Part shown: in pieces, positions 1 to 11,600 of the stretch
How positions within the stretch are numbered: position 1 is the first letter of the stretch
How the letters are laid out: each line of letters begins with the position of its first letter
Assembly (NCBI GenBank): GCA_030247885.1
Contig: JAPDRO010000017.1
Span: 62,001-126,000, forward strand
Length of the DNA stretch: 64,000 bases
From: Taxawa tesnikishii (nom. ined.)
Taxonomy: Eukaryota; Ascomycota; Dothideomycetes; Dothideales
Direction of reading: 5' to 3'
Notes under the pieces: model-generated
What the model was told of the DNA's origin: nothing
Database searches by the model: none
The model's input: the letters and a program-made list of their open reading frames with translations, nothing else
Made by a program: the position numbers and the translations under genes

Positions 1-661
1 CCATGGGTCGAATCCTACACGGGAAATGTTCTCTAGTTCCTCCTTCGTCCTGGGATCGAGAACAGAGGTGCCCTTGCCATCAGCGCCTGGTGCTTGCGCC
101 TGCACCGCCGACTCTTCCTCGTGGCCGGCGGCGGCTGGTGTGGCTATACCATTTGTGATTTGTGTCATGGGAGCCGGTGTGTCCGCGTTCTTGGCATCCG
201 TCGCTTGTGTAGGGAGGATGTCGTTAGGCCGGAATGTGGGCGGTACAGTGGTTTTGCTGATGAACTTCGCATACGATAAGAGTTCGTCTACTTGGACGTT
301 ATGGCCGATTGTTGGTGTGAGAGGTGCCGGAATGCTGAGAAGGTCCTTGCGTGCATCGGCGAGTAGCCTTGTTGTGGATTTGATAGTCTCGTCAAGTGAA
401 ACGGTGGTCTGACGCAGTGAGAGAATACGGGCATAGTTCGCTTGGTGGACTGCCACTACGCGTGTAAAGGTTAATTGAAAGCTGTGGAAGCTATGAGGAC
501 GTAGTGACCGTACGTTGCTCTAGACTCTCATTGACGTCGTTGTCTGCTGCGACCAGTTCGTCGGCACTGGCGGGCGACGGGTTGTAGGCGGAGATGGAAT
601 CAAGCAGCGCATTGAGGGCGGTTTCTACCCGCTGGTAGCGAGTTTGCAGTATGCTGAGCAT
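1..661 (-). CDS. MED4: Mediator complex subunit 4 (partial, 3' end outside window)
   Basis: Subunit of the RNA polymerase II Mediator (middle module), nuclear. Read on the minus strand, the ATG at 661 opens an exon (MLSILQTRYQRVETALNALL) ending near 523. A GTACGG...GTAG intron follows (about 465-522), and a second exon runs off the left edge of the window. The second exon carries the family hallmarks: a helical segment with LRQTTVSLDETI, then TTRLLADARKDLLSIP, then LLSYAKFISKTTVPP. The LLxYAxxISxxTxPP block is the Med4 signature. The C-terminal part, including an Ala/Pro/Gln-rich stretch, is truncated by the window edge. The start is supported because no other in-frame ATG lies nearby and the intron restores frame exactly. 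Confidence 0.82.
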
Positions 662-703
662 TGTCGTCCGTCACGATGTTTGTCGGAGCGGATTCAAGGG
701 TGT

Positions 704-723
704 TGATCACGCGTGATCACGTG
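704..723. promoter_or_regulatory. Palindrome with MCB-like core and E-box upstream of MED4
   Basis: Bases 704-719 form a perfect 16-nt palindrome (TGATCACGCGTGATCA) whose centre is ACGCGT, the MCB/MluI core bound by MBF-type factors in yeasts. CACGTG follows at 718-723. The element lies about 45 bp upstream of the MED4 start codon. Function is inferred from position and motif only. Confidence 0.35.
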
Positions 724-2206
724 CTGCGGAATGGGCTCGACCGCTCATTCAATTTCTTTCTCTTCCTTCATATTTCATAGCACCGTCAACGTAGACCATC
801 GGGATGAACGGTTCGCTTGTTCGAATGCTGAGAGCGCAAACAGCACAGGTGCCTGACAGCCTCACCTTGCACGACAGGTGCCCCATCACATGTCACCACA
901 ACCGGTCTGGCGCTCAACGAATCATGTGCTACCTTACGACTCATTGCATCCATGCGCCACATCACTCGCCTGCGACTTTAACAATGTGTGCTCAACCGGA
1001 CAAATTCGTTTGTCGACATGGCGCGTTGCGTTGGTAAGGATAGTGTTTTGGATGTATTCCACGCGCATGTTTGTGTCGTCGAGTCGCGTGGGTACACGCT
1101 GATGTCGCATGCGAAGATTGACGAGGTAGTTACAGCTCCTCCCCAATAACAGAGAACTGGGGCATGGAGCAAGTAAAGGGTAGGCTGCACTTGTGGATCG
1201 TGGTCGAGTGTTGTATCAGTTGAAGTTGGCTGTAGGCCGTTACGCCTCCTCGCTCGCCTGTTGTTTATCAACTGAAACTCCCACAGACCTCTCTAGACAA
1301 TCCGATCTGTGTGTATCATAGTGCCACAAGTCATCTACTATAAGCTTAACAACGGTAGAGACCTGAGGGTCACCACATCTTGGCGCAAGCGCATCTCTCC
1401 CTCCGCCGAGGAACATGTGATCTCTCATCCCCTTTCCCTAACTGCTTTTCAGAGGGTCGGCCCTGGATTTTGTTTACGCAGAGGTTGTGGGAAGGACGTG
1501 AGCACAAGCCAGGATTATCCCCATCGAGTAGGGATCGACCGGATCTTGATCTACAAAAGGTCAAGAAGGCGCAGTAGCCGCGGGAACGCTGCATTAGCAG
1601 GGAACCTGCGAAATTCGATGGACGGTCACAGGAGCTTCATCTCGCATCAATTTCGCCATCATTCATAACGCATGGCATTTAAGTACGATGCACGCCCGAT
1701 TGAATCTCGGTATTGTCTTATTTGGGCATCGCCACCGGCTTAAGATGGATGTAAGAGCGCCACGATATAGGCCCCCTCGCTTGTGAGTGGCCGGCGGGCG
1801 CCAACCTGGAGCGCCGCGTGTTTCATCCTGGCTTCACCAGACCTGGACGCAGACGTGTCGCCCTCTCGTCGTTCAATTGCGCTCTAGCTCTCCGACGGAC
1901 ATGGAATCAACGGCTGCCCACGTTCTTGTTTTGGACTCGTAAGATATCGTTAAGTATTGCGCTTTCTTATGCGACTGAGACATGGGTTGTTGTGAGCGCT
2001 TGCTGCACACTTAAGTTCCGGTAAGGCGGTCGGTCAAAGATGTATCTCATTTCATTCTTAATTCTTACTTTCTTGCTTCCTTTGCTTCCTGGTAACTTTC
2101 TGCGCTCTTTGCCTCTACCAGTTTCCCTTCTAATACTCGTCTTCCTTGTTTTTTCCATTTCTCAGCGGACATGTCTTGCAGGTTGAGACACTTTTAGACG
2201 GAAGCG
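724..2206. other. Gene-free stretch between MED4 and membrane protein gene
   Basis: I see no supportable gene here. Short ORFs on both strands lack family motifs and coding-like composition. The last 170 bp (about 2040-2206) are pyrimidine-rich, as in fungal 5' untranslated regions. One frame there, from an ATG at 2040, gives a hydrophobic 48-residue stretch (MYLISFLILTFLLPLLPG...) that could be a leader exon of the next gene, but no clean splice junction links them. Confidence 0.4.
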
Positions 2207-3734
2207 ATGCACGCGCGCCATATGCAACCTTCTTCTCCGCTTACATCCGTTCCAAACTTTCGTCGGTATGGGTACCGCCAGTTTGAATCGGATTTCTGGC
2301 CTTCAGAGACACCTTCGTGGGTAAGATTTTTCCTCTCTTTGGGAGATGGCTGGCTAAGAGACGCTTCTACAAAGTCAGCGGTACTGGACTCTACTCCTAC
2401 TGCCTCTCATCCCTGCCACGATCAAGACACGACTGTGGCGATAGCATCAAGTGCTGCGGCCACTCGTATCACGTCAACCGCAGAAAGTGCCTGGTCTACA
2501 GATTTCTCTACAAGCACTTCTACCAGCCACTCATCGACTGATGACCCGTCTCCTCCAATTGCATCAGCCTCAACATCTTTACAGAGTAAATCCGATATAT
2601 CGACTAACGATGTTACCACGCATTTTACAAGGACTATGACCTCAACCATGTTTCTGACTTCAACAACCACCATTCCTAAGCCGTCTTCCGCTTCGATACC
2701 CGGAACAACCAGTGCAAACTCCAGCACGTCTGGTATTGTAACAGCTCCATCGTCATCACCAGATACTCCAACAGCTGGAACACTATCTGAGAAGATTGGC
2801 GACGGTCGGGTCCCAAAACGCGCCGCGCTGATAGGCGGACTCACCGGCGCCATGGGTGGACTCGTCTTAATCGGACTCCTTCTGTTTCTTCTTCTTCGCC
2901 GACGTCGTCCTCATGATTTCCCCCGGTCCCACTCTCCCCATTCTTCCAATCTCTTTGCCTCTTACCTCAGCCCTGACCCCAACGCCTCCTACTCCTGGAA
3001 CTCGAAAGCGGCCCCGCAACTACCACCGGTCCGCATATTCACCCTCCCTGTCATTGATGACAACGTCATCCGCATCTCTTTGGACCATTGGGAGCGACCA
3101 TTCGCCCGCACCGAGTCCCTCAGAGATTCGAAAGGTCTGGTGGAATTACGCGTCACCAATCCCGATCCGACGCGCCCTTCGACGCCGCGTGTGCCCACCG
3201 CGTCTTCTGCACGATTTTGCAGCGGCAAATATCCTCTTTCGCCGCTTGGACAAACGCGCTGCGCTCAGCATCGCAGACGACGCTGCCACAGCACGAGCCA
3301 ATGGGTGGGTCGTCGCCGGCCACGGATCGCAGGTTAAGTAGAGAACTGCGCGTCGCCAGCGGCGCGCCGACACCACGGCCGACCTCGGTGTGGTCCAAGA
3401 CCTCGACGATATCAACTCGTGTACTTCGACAAAAGCCGCCCGAGGACCCGTTCTTGGGCCCCGGTCCTGTGCGACCTGTGTTGTCCACACTGCAGCCGGT
3501 CGCGAGCCGTTCAAACAGCAATTGGACGACATTTCGACTGAAGTCCTCGGGGAGGCGTCGAGGTCGACATCTGCGTCCTCGGTCCCTCGATCGGAGAGAC
3601 GGGCCACGGGGACCACGTGGAAGACAACGACAACGACGACCAGCGATCCGTTTTATCTGGACAGGGAAGGGAGTTACCGGAACGAGAGGGGCCAGACACC
3701 GAATTGGACCGTGCATGCTTATGAAGGGACATAA
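2207..3734 (+). CDS. Ser/Thr-rich single-pass membrane protein (cell-wall sensor-like)
   Basis: Unrecognised beyond its architecture. An extracellular region very rich in Ser and Thr (about residues 60-200, likely O-mannosylated) leads to one transmembrane helix (AALIGGLTGAMGGLVLIGLL, residues about 206-228) and an Arg-rich stop-transfer (LRRRR). A basic, Pro-rich cytoplasmic tail follows. This is the layout of fungal WSC/Mid2-like surface proteins, but no cysteine-rich WSC domain is visible. The first frame stops at 3337. Coding-like sequence then continues in a second frame (about 3230-3550) and a third ending at 3734. The latter switch sits at a GGGG run (3549-3552), the same defect seen in other genes here. 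No signal peptide is evident at the 2207 ATG, so the true start may be on an upstream exon. Confidence 0.5.
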
Positions 3735-6026
3735 AATGGGATGGTGGATTATGGAGAGGAACCTGATATATAATGTGACACGAATGTGTATTATACGTCT
3801 TTGATACTTCGCAAGATGACTTCGAAGTAGGGTCTGTGAATGGGGATATCCAGATAGACCGAAAAGCCAGGATATCGTTTTAGTACAGAGACACCACCTT
3901 TCGCCCTCAGCCTGTCCCTTCCGCATGCTATGGCTTCTCTGGCGAGGCACCTCAGCCCAGCCAAGCGGTGCCGCATCGGTCAGCATTTTCCGTTTGCTTG
4001 AGCTTAGAAAAGAAATACGAAATGTAGAACGTGCTTCACCAAATGGTGATTCCCGACAAGACGGGCGGTCGTAATCGTGATTGACTGCCCGAACACGTGT
4101 AGGCACCTCATGTGCTTCACATGTAACAAACGAGTCGAGCAATATTTCCACAACATCGTATCTGCATCGGCTCTTATCGGCAACCAATCGGGGTGTTAGA
4201 CCTACATGGAAAAAGTAGGTGGCTTGCTTGAGACTATCGGTTCAATGTCTGCATGTCAGCCTCACCCCTGCTTGACGTATCGAGACCGCCATGGTGAGTG
4301 TGGTATCGCTCCGGTGGTCAGCCTGATATCTGCCGCGTGCTTCCACTCGAAGCATCCCCCAGCGAGGCGACATGCACGTCTGAGATTGCGCGATAATGTT
4401 CTGATGCAAGACGCCTCCTCATAGGTCTAATTCCACTGAGTGGCTTGATGGGGTCTGAATTTGGTTGACTTGGAAAAGCACTACAGTGGTGCAGACTTGG
4501 CCTCAACCGACCTCATTCACCTTGGCTGCAAGGATTCGTATGCGGTTCTGAAACCCTGAGGCTACGTTGTTCGAAGTGGTCCGCCCAGCTTTCCAAGCTC
4601 TGTCTGTCGATGCGCCGCTTGGAGTGGTCTTGGACGAACGCACAAGAGGCGTAGGTGATGTTGGAGATTGATGACGATTCCGGATCGAATAATGGAGAGC
4701 CGGAGCGCCGATAAGGGATCCCGCTCACGAGGCAGGTTCTGCCTCATGGGAAAATGCTAATCATGTAAGCCCTTGGCGCCGGCGGGCCCTTGTCAGGGCT
4801 CGTCGCGGCTTGCAGAAGGCTTGCAGAAGACCTGCAGATACTTCCGAATAGGTTGACCTATCGACAACATGCCGTGCCTGGGGCCCGTCGGCGTGTTCAG
4901 GCGACTGACTGACACAAGACCCTTCACAGCTTTCGCGCCTCGCTTCGAGCTGCGGATTGTTTTCCATTGTACCATTTTGCCATACTGTGCTCCAGAATTA
5001 CGTCTTCAACCTCTGGAAAAACCTTCTACAGCAGTCAACCAACCCGGCCTTGACAGATGTACAAGTATCGGATAGGCTTGACGTGGAGCTGTTCAAAGGG
5101 GCCAGGCTCGCGACGAACGAGGGCCGAAACGGCGATCTCCCACTCGTCCAAAAGCGCCACAACCGCTTCCCGCCATTCTGCGGTCATGGTGGAACTCGCT
5201 CAACAACATCTCCATCAGCCCACCAGACAGGCCCACGCAAGCAGACAGAGTCTTTCTTGCGCTCTGATCATCTCACCCTGTGCGGCTGTGACGCCGACAA
5301 GGCAATCGGCATGTATTCTCCTGCCACCACCCCTGCCGAGTCAACCAAAGTTGCCCCCACAGGTACGGTACTCCATGTCCGGCCCTGACAGAAGGCGACG
5401 AAAAAACATCATCTGCAGGCACCATTGGCTGGGAGGCTCCGTCTCGATGGGAGGTGTCCGTGTGCGAGCTGCAGTTCCCAGACCAGACCATCAAACGAAC
5501 CTGCAGATCCCGTCATACTGGTTTCAGCTATGCAGATATCCCACGCTCGTGGCAGCCAAACTCTACCCTTACACGATTATTGCGGATACGTCCTAGAGAA
5601 CCAGCAGACGGAAAATGGCGTCTTCCCTCGAAAGACTGCCGCGATGGATGCATGCTCATCTATCGTTTGAATGGGCATATCATCGCACTGCATCAACTTG
5701 GCACGAACCAGCCCCTGAAAGGTAGGTATCCACTGCGGCCGACCAGGGCCAGTGTCTCGCAGAGACTGCTCTACTGCTCCCCAACTCCGAAGGCCAGACG
5801 TGGCGGGCTCAAGTGAGTATATCTTTGCTTGTAAGCACAACCAATTTCTACTCTCCTCTTTCTCGTCTCTTGTTCAAGTCTCCGCTGCTGGTCATTCCTT
5901 TCCCACTCGCTTTTATCAACACAGAAGAGCCTGGAACCTTCCTTGCGTTTGCCACTTGCAAGATCGCTTTGTCTTTATCAGGCTTCGAGACCACCCAAGC
6001 ATCCACTAAAAATCCAATCACCCATC
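3735..6026. other. Gene-free stretch before the repeat-protein gene
   Basis: Several overlapping ORFs of 60-180 codons exist on both strands, but none shows a recognisable motif, consistent codon preference or plausible splice structure. From about 5800 the sequence becomes pyrimidine-rich, with a run of C/T-rich segments typical of the 5' leader of the secreted protein gene that starts at 6027. Confidence 0.4.
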
Positions 6027-6605
6027 ATGATGGCCGTCACGACCTTCATCTCAGTTTTGCTGCTGCTCCCAACGGCCCTTGCCGCACCCTTCGGCTTCGA
6101 CTTCTTCAAACACCCCAAATGGAGCCATCCCACCAACACCACCGCCTTCCTTACTGGTTTCCCTACCGGCTTTCCAACCGGTTACCCCACTGGCTTCCAT
6201 ACCGGTTACCCTACTGGCTTCCCTACCGCCTACCCGACCAGTTTCCCATCCGAGTGGAAGGAGAAGCGCCACTATGGCGGCGAGCCACCATTCCACGGTC
6301 CCTACCCAATCCCGACCGGCTTCCCCACCGTCTACCCAACCGACTTCCCCGTCCCTACCGGTTTCCCTACCGCCTTCCCTACCGCGTACTCGACCGGATT
6401 CCCCACCGAGTGGAAGGGCCGCTGGGCGGCTCACGAGAAGAACGTCGAGAAGCGCTTCGAGGGCCCCCGGCACCCAGGCTACTGGGGTCACTTTCCCAGC
6501 CCGAGCTGGGTCATCCCAACCGGTACCGCTGCCCCTACGTTCCCGACTGCCTACCCGACTGGCTTCCCGACCGCCTGTCCTACTGGCTTTCCCTGGAAGG
6601 CGTAA
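6027..6605 (+). CDS. Secreted FPTGFPT-repeat protein with dibasic processing sites
   Basis: A 192-residue protein of unknown function. The start at 6027 is chosen because it begins a clear signal peptide (MMAVTTFISVLLLLPTALAA); upstream in-frame ATGs would spoil it. The mature chain consists of three blocks of degenerate (F/Y)PT(G/A/S) tripeptide-pair repeats. The first two blocks end in a Ser/Thr-Glu-Trp-Lys segment followed by Lys-Arg: KEKR at about residue 79 and VEKR at about residue 143. Kex2-like proteases cleave after Lys-Arg, so two to three peptides could be released. There are few cysteines (one near the C terminus) and many aromatic residues. Candidates are a wall-associated structural protein, a hydrophobic repellent-type peptide precursor, or a ribosomally made peptide precursor. 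No intron or clustered modifying enzyme is visible nearby. Confidence 0.72.
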   Translation: MMAVTTFISVLLLLPTALAAPFGFDFFKHPKWSHPTNTTAFLTGFPTGFPTGYPTGFHTGYPTGFPTAYPTSFPSEWKEKRHYGGEPPFHGPYPIPTGFPTVYPTDFPVPTGFPTAFPTAYSTGFPTEWKGRWAAHEKNVEKRFEGPRHPGYWGHFPSPSWVIPTGTAAPTFPTAYPTGFPTACPTGFPWKA

Positions 6606-7650
6606 GAAGTCGAACAACGAATGACACGCATGGGGACAAGGCACTGGGTGCCGTGAGAGAAAATGCGATGCTGGTTCCATCTCGACAAATGAGGACGAGA
6701 CATGAGGCAACGGGTTCACCAATTCCATGGAATCGGGAGTTTGGTCACAACTGGGAAATAGACTGGATTTTCGTGTATGAGATAGAGACGTTATCACCGC
6801 CGCTTTTTGAAAGTGTTGCGCGGGGTATGAGACACTTTTCTTTGGGTCACGCGATCACTCTTGTTGGTGCCGTATTCCGGGTGACATTGTGAACTGTGAA
6901 TGTTGTGTCGCAGGCTGAATCGTGGGACTAATGCACTCCGTGGTGTGGAGGCGGCGATGCTAGACTATCGTTTGACGTGATGTATCGTGCTGTTGAAGCA
7001 GCGTTTATAACGACGAGGCAAGACCATTCCGACGCAGGGGCGGCGTCTGATTAATTGGCATCCTCCTCCAACCGTAGGGGTACCTGGGCGCTAGGGTGAT
7101 GTTTGGATTTCGGTCTTCGGGACGATTAGATGGGACATTCCCATGATCTCTAAGCAGCGGATTATAAAGCTCGAGAAGCAATTTGAAAGTTGGTTCTTCT
7201 TGAGAGACAGAGCAAAGGACTATCCGTCATGCTCGATGTCGATGTAAGAGAAAAATCCATCCCGTCCCCTCGCTCAGTCCTTGGGGGTTATACGTCACCC
7301 CTGTAACTCGTGAAAGCACACTATCCCCTGCTTCCAGAAAGACAACCCTGCGCCATCTTCCTGATCCGTCCAAGTAAAGTGGTGTTGTTTCCATTTCCCA
7401 TAAACTTAGCATCCTTTCTTGCACCATGTGACTCCGCACCCGACGATTGAGATGACGCCTTTCGCCCGGACCGGTAATAAGATCTTCTATTGCATGAGAG
7501 AGCGCCGTTATTCTGGCGTTTGTTGGGAGCCGCAGCAGCGTTACGCGTCCTTTCGTTCCGCTGGAAAACCGGAGAGGAAGTCTTCGTTGGGTAGGTTGGA
7601 GGGAAATCTTGTTCCGGTTTGTTCTTGTCTGCTGTGGCTCCCGCCTCATG
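6606..7650. other. Gene-free stretch between repeat protein and SF3B6
   Basis: This is the convergent 3' region of the repeat-protein gene (plus) and SF3B6 (minus). ORFs of up to 140 codons on the minus strand (7227-7649) have no recognisable motif and lie directly beyond the SF3B6 stop codon, so they are probably untranslated region. Confidence 0.45.
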
Positions 7651-8155
7651 CTATTCGATGCCGTGCTCGCGCTTGAGTTTTTCTAAGTTCTCCTGGCGCT
7701 CGGCGAGGTCTTGGGCTTGTTTTGCCATCTTCTCCGGCTGGTGGTATAGCACGACCAGGTAGCGGTTCTGGAAGTTGAAGCCGTTGAGCTTGTCGCAGGC
7801 TTGTTTTGCGTCCATGACGTCCTCGAATACGACGAATGCGGTGCCCTTTGTGTTGTTCGCGATGCCCTGGCGGATCTGGCTGTTGATTATCTCCGTCAGT
7901 CTCCGGGTAACTTCCGAGTGATGGCTTCCATATGGAGCAAGACAGCGACATTTTTGAGCGCTTGAGAAGACGTACCGGACAGGTCCGAACTTGCCAAAGA
8001 GCTCGAACAGCTCCTCGGGCGATACGTTGTAACTCAGGTTCTTTACGAAAAGTGCGCTGGGAAGAGGCCACCGAGTCAGCACGTGCTTGTCGCGAGAGGC
8101 TGTGTTACGGGACGTACCGGTTGACTTCTGGTGCAAGCTTTCCTCCGCGACTCAT
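7651..8155 (-). CDS. SF3B6: Splicing factor 3B subunit 6 (p14), branch-site RRM protein
   Basis: Component of the U2 snRNP SF3b complex that contacts the branch-point adenosine during pre-mRNA splicing; nuclear. Three exons, 8118-8155, 7976-8056 and 7651-7879, give 115 residues, close to the usual length. The spliced protein begins MSRGGKLAPEVNR and contains one RRM with RNP2 (LFVKNLSYN) and RNP1 (NTKGTAFVVFED), then the conserved DAKQACDKLNGFNFQNRYL segment and the charged C-terminal helix. Both introns start GTACGTC and end in CAG, and both split an Arg codon in phase 2. Nearly every family-invariant residue is present, so identity is secure. Confidence 0.95.
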
Positions 8156-8668
8156 CTTTCCTTCAGTATGCCGTGTGTGCGCTGTTGTGGTATGCGCTCG
8201 TGGTGTGGATGTAGGAGATGGAGATGAGACTGTATGAGTAGGCTGTATGAGTAGATGCGGCGGTGCTGTAGGCACAACAGCTTCGGCGACTTCCGGAAGC
8301 TTGGCGTTGCAGCAAGCAGCGCATCGCATTCCACTTCGTGCACCTCGCGCTCAAAGCCACACACGAATCGAGGGCTTTCAGTGCCAATTACTTGTCCGTT
8401 TCCAGCCTTGGCCAGACGCTCCAGAATCGTTTCCGCTGCTGTCCGCTTCTTCACTTTTCCGTGGTGAAAGACGCGGTTTCATGCCCTTCGGAGCTGTGCG
8501 CCCGCGCCCAATCATCACCCCACCGAAGCGTCAGGCCGTCAACAGACACAACCGAACACCACCACCTACTCTGCCACCACCGCGACTCTACTACGATCCT
8601 CACACGAAGACCACTGGCCGGTTCCAAACCACTGAGAATGAGTGTAGCATGATCTAGATCGCGCTTGC

Positions 8669-11600
8669 TTGTCGCAATCTCTCCATACCGTCACCTTTGC
8701 AACCACCACCTCCGAAAGTACACCGCCCATCATGCACTCGTACCGCCCCACGTACAAGCGCCCCGCCAACTATTATACCACCCTCCCAAGGCCTTCTTCG
8801 CCTGTTCAGCCTACCTTCGAGCCACTCTCACCACCTCGTCCGATCGAGCCTACCTTCAACTACCCTGCACTTGACAGGCAACAACAATGGACGTTTTCGC
8901 AACAAGCGCCGCACAGCGTACAGCACGCGGCCGCTCAGAACCCAAGCCGGGGAGAACATACAGACCCATATGGGCTTCAAACACCTGCGACTGGCGCGCA
9001 CACTCATGGGCAGAAACGCAAACACCAGCGCACCCCATCTACTATTGATGAACTGGCCGACGCCGCGCTTGCGACCAGTCCCACATACACAAACTACTCC
9101 AGGAAGAGCTCGTTTGCAAATGGACAGGACCGCATCTTGCCCCCACCTGTCTTCGGCCATCGGCAAGCCTCCCCTCAAGGACCGGGAAACTACTTTGAGG
9201 ATGTGAAGCGCGCCGCCAAACGCGCTCGCTCGGAAGTCGGACCTTCCCCAGCAACACACCCATTCGCTTCTCGACCGTCCACGAGCTACGTGCCAGCGCA
9301 CGAATTCTCTTACAATGTCGAACAGGGGATTGATAGGGCTCGGAGACAGTCTACCAACACGCAGTACAGCAACGTTGAAGATGCCGAATTGCTACTCAAC
9401 TTCGCTGGCCGTGTTGCACCCCGCCCACCTCGTGTACCAAGCCCGATTCACGAAGCACCAGTGCTGGCACCTTCGGCACTTCCAGCTCTGGATGAGACTA
9501 CGAAAGCGCCCTTGCCTGCATCCATGGAGGAGCGCGTAGCTGCACCAACTACCCTGCCCCTCGCAGTTAGTGCAGTAGAATCCTTTCCGACACCTGTACA
9601 ACAAGAGGATCCTTCAGTGTCTTTGCCATCGCCGCAAGACACTAACGAAGATGATGGGAAGAGTTCGAAGAGCCGGCAGGAGAGCGTTCCGTTCAACCAG
9701 ACTGCAAGTGCACCAGAGCCAGTACCTGAGGACATGCTTGCTCTGCAGCAAATCCAGACCCCGCCAGAAGACGACAAGGCGCCAAAGCTGGTTACAGACG
9801 CAGATATTGTCATGGTAGATGCTCCGGTGACGGAGACAACGACGATTGCGACAGAGGCTACTGAGCCGACGGATATCTCCAAATCAGGCACGACAGACAC
9901 GGATGCAGTGACAGAAGAGGAGGCGCCGAAGAAGTCGCGTCGCGGTTGGCCGAAAGGGAAGCCAAGAGGGCCACGCAAATCTTCGAGCACCGTAAAGTCG
10001 CGCCCCAGGCGTCAACGTACAGCTGGTTCGTCGGCCAAATCCGAGGCCGGCAGCGCTCTAGAGAGCGACCAGTCTGATGAGGGTGATTTCTCAGCTACTC
10101 AGCGTCGAGCTTCATTCCCGGCATACTCTGATTCTTCGTATGCAGCTCTCCAGGAGCGCATCAAATCGACCGAAAGGAGACGAGAAGGATCAGTACCGCC
10201 GAATGTTCGTATGGTCGTCCTGCCGCCACAGTCAAAGACCTCAGCACCACGAAAGTCTGCGAGCAAGGCGAACCAGGAGACCGTCTGCGCCCAGTGCAAC
10301 ACGAGTCGAGAGTCGGCCACCGGCGAACTTGATCAATGGATTAGTTGCAATGGCTGCAAGCAATGGTTTCACTCCGATTGCGCGGGCTTCCAGAACGAAC
10401 GCGAAATCAGAGATGTAGACAAGTACTTTTGCACGTCGTGCGAACCCAAGTATGGAGCGACGACCTATGTGCGCAAGTCTGCTCGTGCGCATGCTGCGGT
10501 CGATTACGCTGGCTTGAATCAGGGAGTGCTGAAGACCTCTGATGACAACGTTGAGCATCACTACATCCAGCCCATCAAAGACGGGACCTTCACTTTTGAT
10601 CCGGAAACGTTCCCGCGGATGCGCCCGGAACTTGTCACGAAAGAATACTTCGAGACGAGTGCTTCCTTCTCGGAGCCAGTGCTCGTTCCGGCCGAGTTCA
10701 ATCCGCGGCCGGGCGTCTGGCAAGCCGAATCCGAACCAAGTGGGGGTGCGGACGAAGGTTTCGCAAGCGCTCAAGAGGAGAGCTGGATGGTTGAAGATTA
10801 CGAGTACGAGGTTGCGCCGAACGATGGTCAAGACAGACTGGATATGGTCATACCCAGAGGTCTTACAGTACGCCAGGTGTGTCATTTGGTCGGCCCCGAC
10901 GAGCCGCTGGAAGTCATCGACGTCAAGACGCAAGGCACAGAAGGCAAGCACTGGAACCTGGCGAAGTGGACGGACTACTACGAAGCAGAGGGCGAGAAGA
11001 CCGTGCGGAATGTCATCAGTCTTGAAGTGTCCAGCACCAAGCTTGGCCGCTTACTGCGCCGTCCCAAAGTGGTACGACAGATCGATCTGCAAGATTCCGT
11101 TTGGCCCGCAGAGGAGACGGCCAAAGGAAATTACCCCAAGGTCCAATTCTACTGCCTCATGTCGGTCGCTGATAGCTACACCGACTTCCACATCGATTTT
11201 GGCGGTTCCTCTGTCTACTATCACATCCTCCGTGGCAGCAAGACCTTCTTCTTTATCCCGCCCAAGCCGAAGCATCTCAAGGCGTACGAGGACTGGAACA
11301 ACTCGCCCGAGCAGAATTACACGTTCCTTCCAAACATCACCAAGGAATGCTACCGTGTCGACCTCTCCGAGGGTGACACCATGCTCATCCCATCTGGTTG
11401 GATCCATGCGGTATGGACGCCTTCCAACAGTCTCGTCATCGGAGGCAACTTTCTGACCCGCATGCATTACCCAATGCAATTCCGCATCGTTGAGATCGAG
11501 AAAGCCACCAAAGTGTCTATGAAGTTCAGGTATCCGCATTTTCAGAAGGTCATGTGGTACGCTGTTATCAAGTATCTCGAAACAGATCCCCTCCCTCGCG

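Noticed and set aside
2321-2374. Possible intron (GTAAGA...AAAG) in the membrane protein gene
   Set aside because: 54 nt long and in frame, so sequence alone cannot decide; retaining it does not interrupt the frame.
3153-4187. 344-codon minus-strand ORF
   Set aside because: Its better half overlaps the membrane protein tail, and it has no recognisable domain.
6051-6797. 248-codon Gly/Val-rich ORF opposite the FPTGFPT gene
   Set aside because: It is the mirror of the repeat codons on the other strand; the plus strand has the signal peptide.
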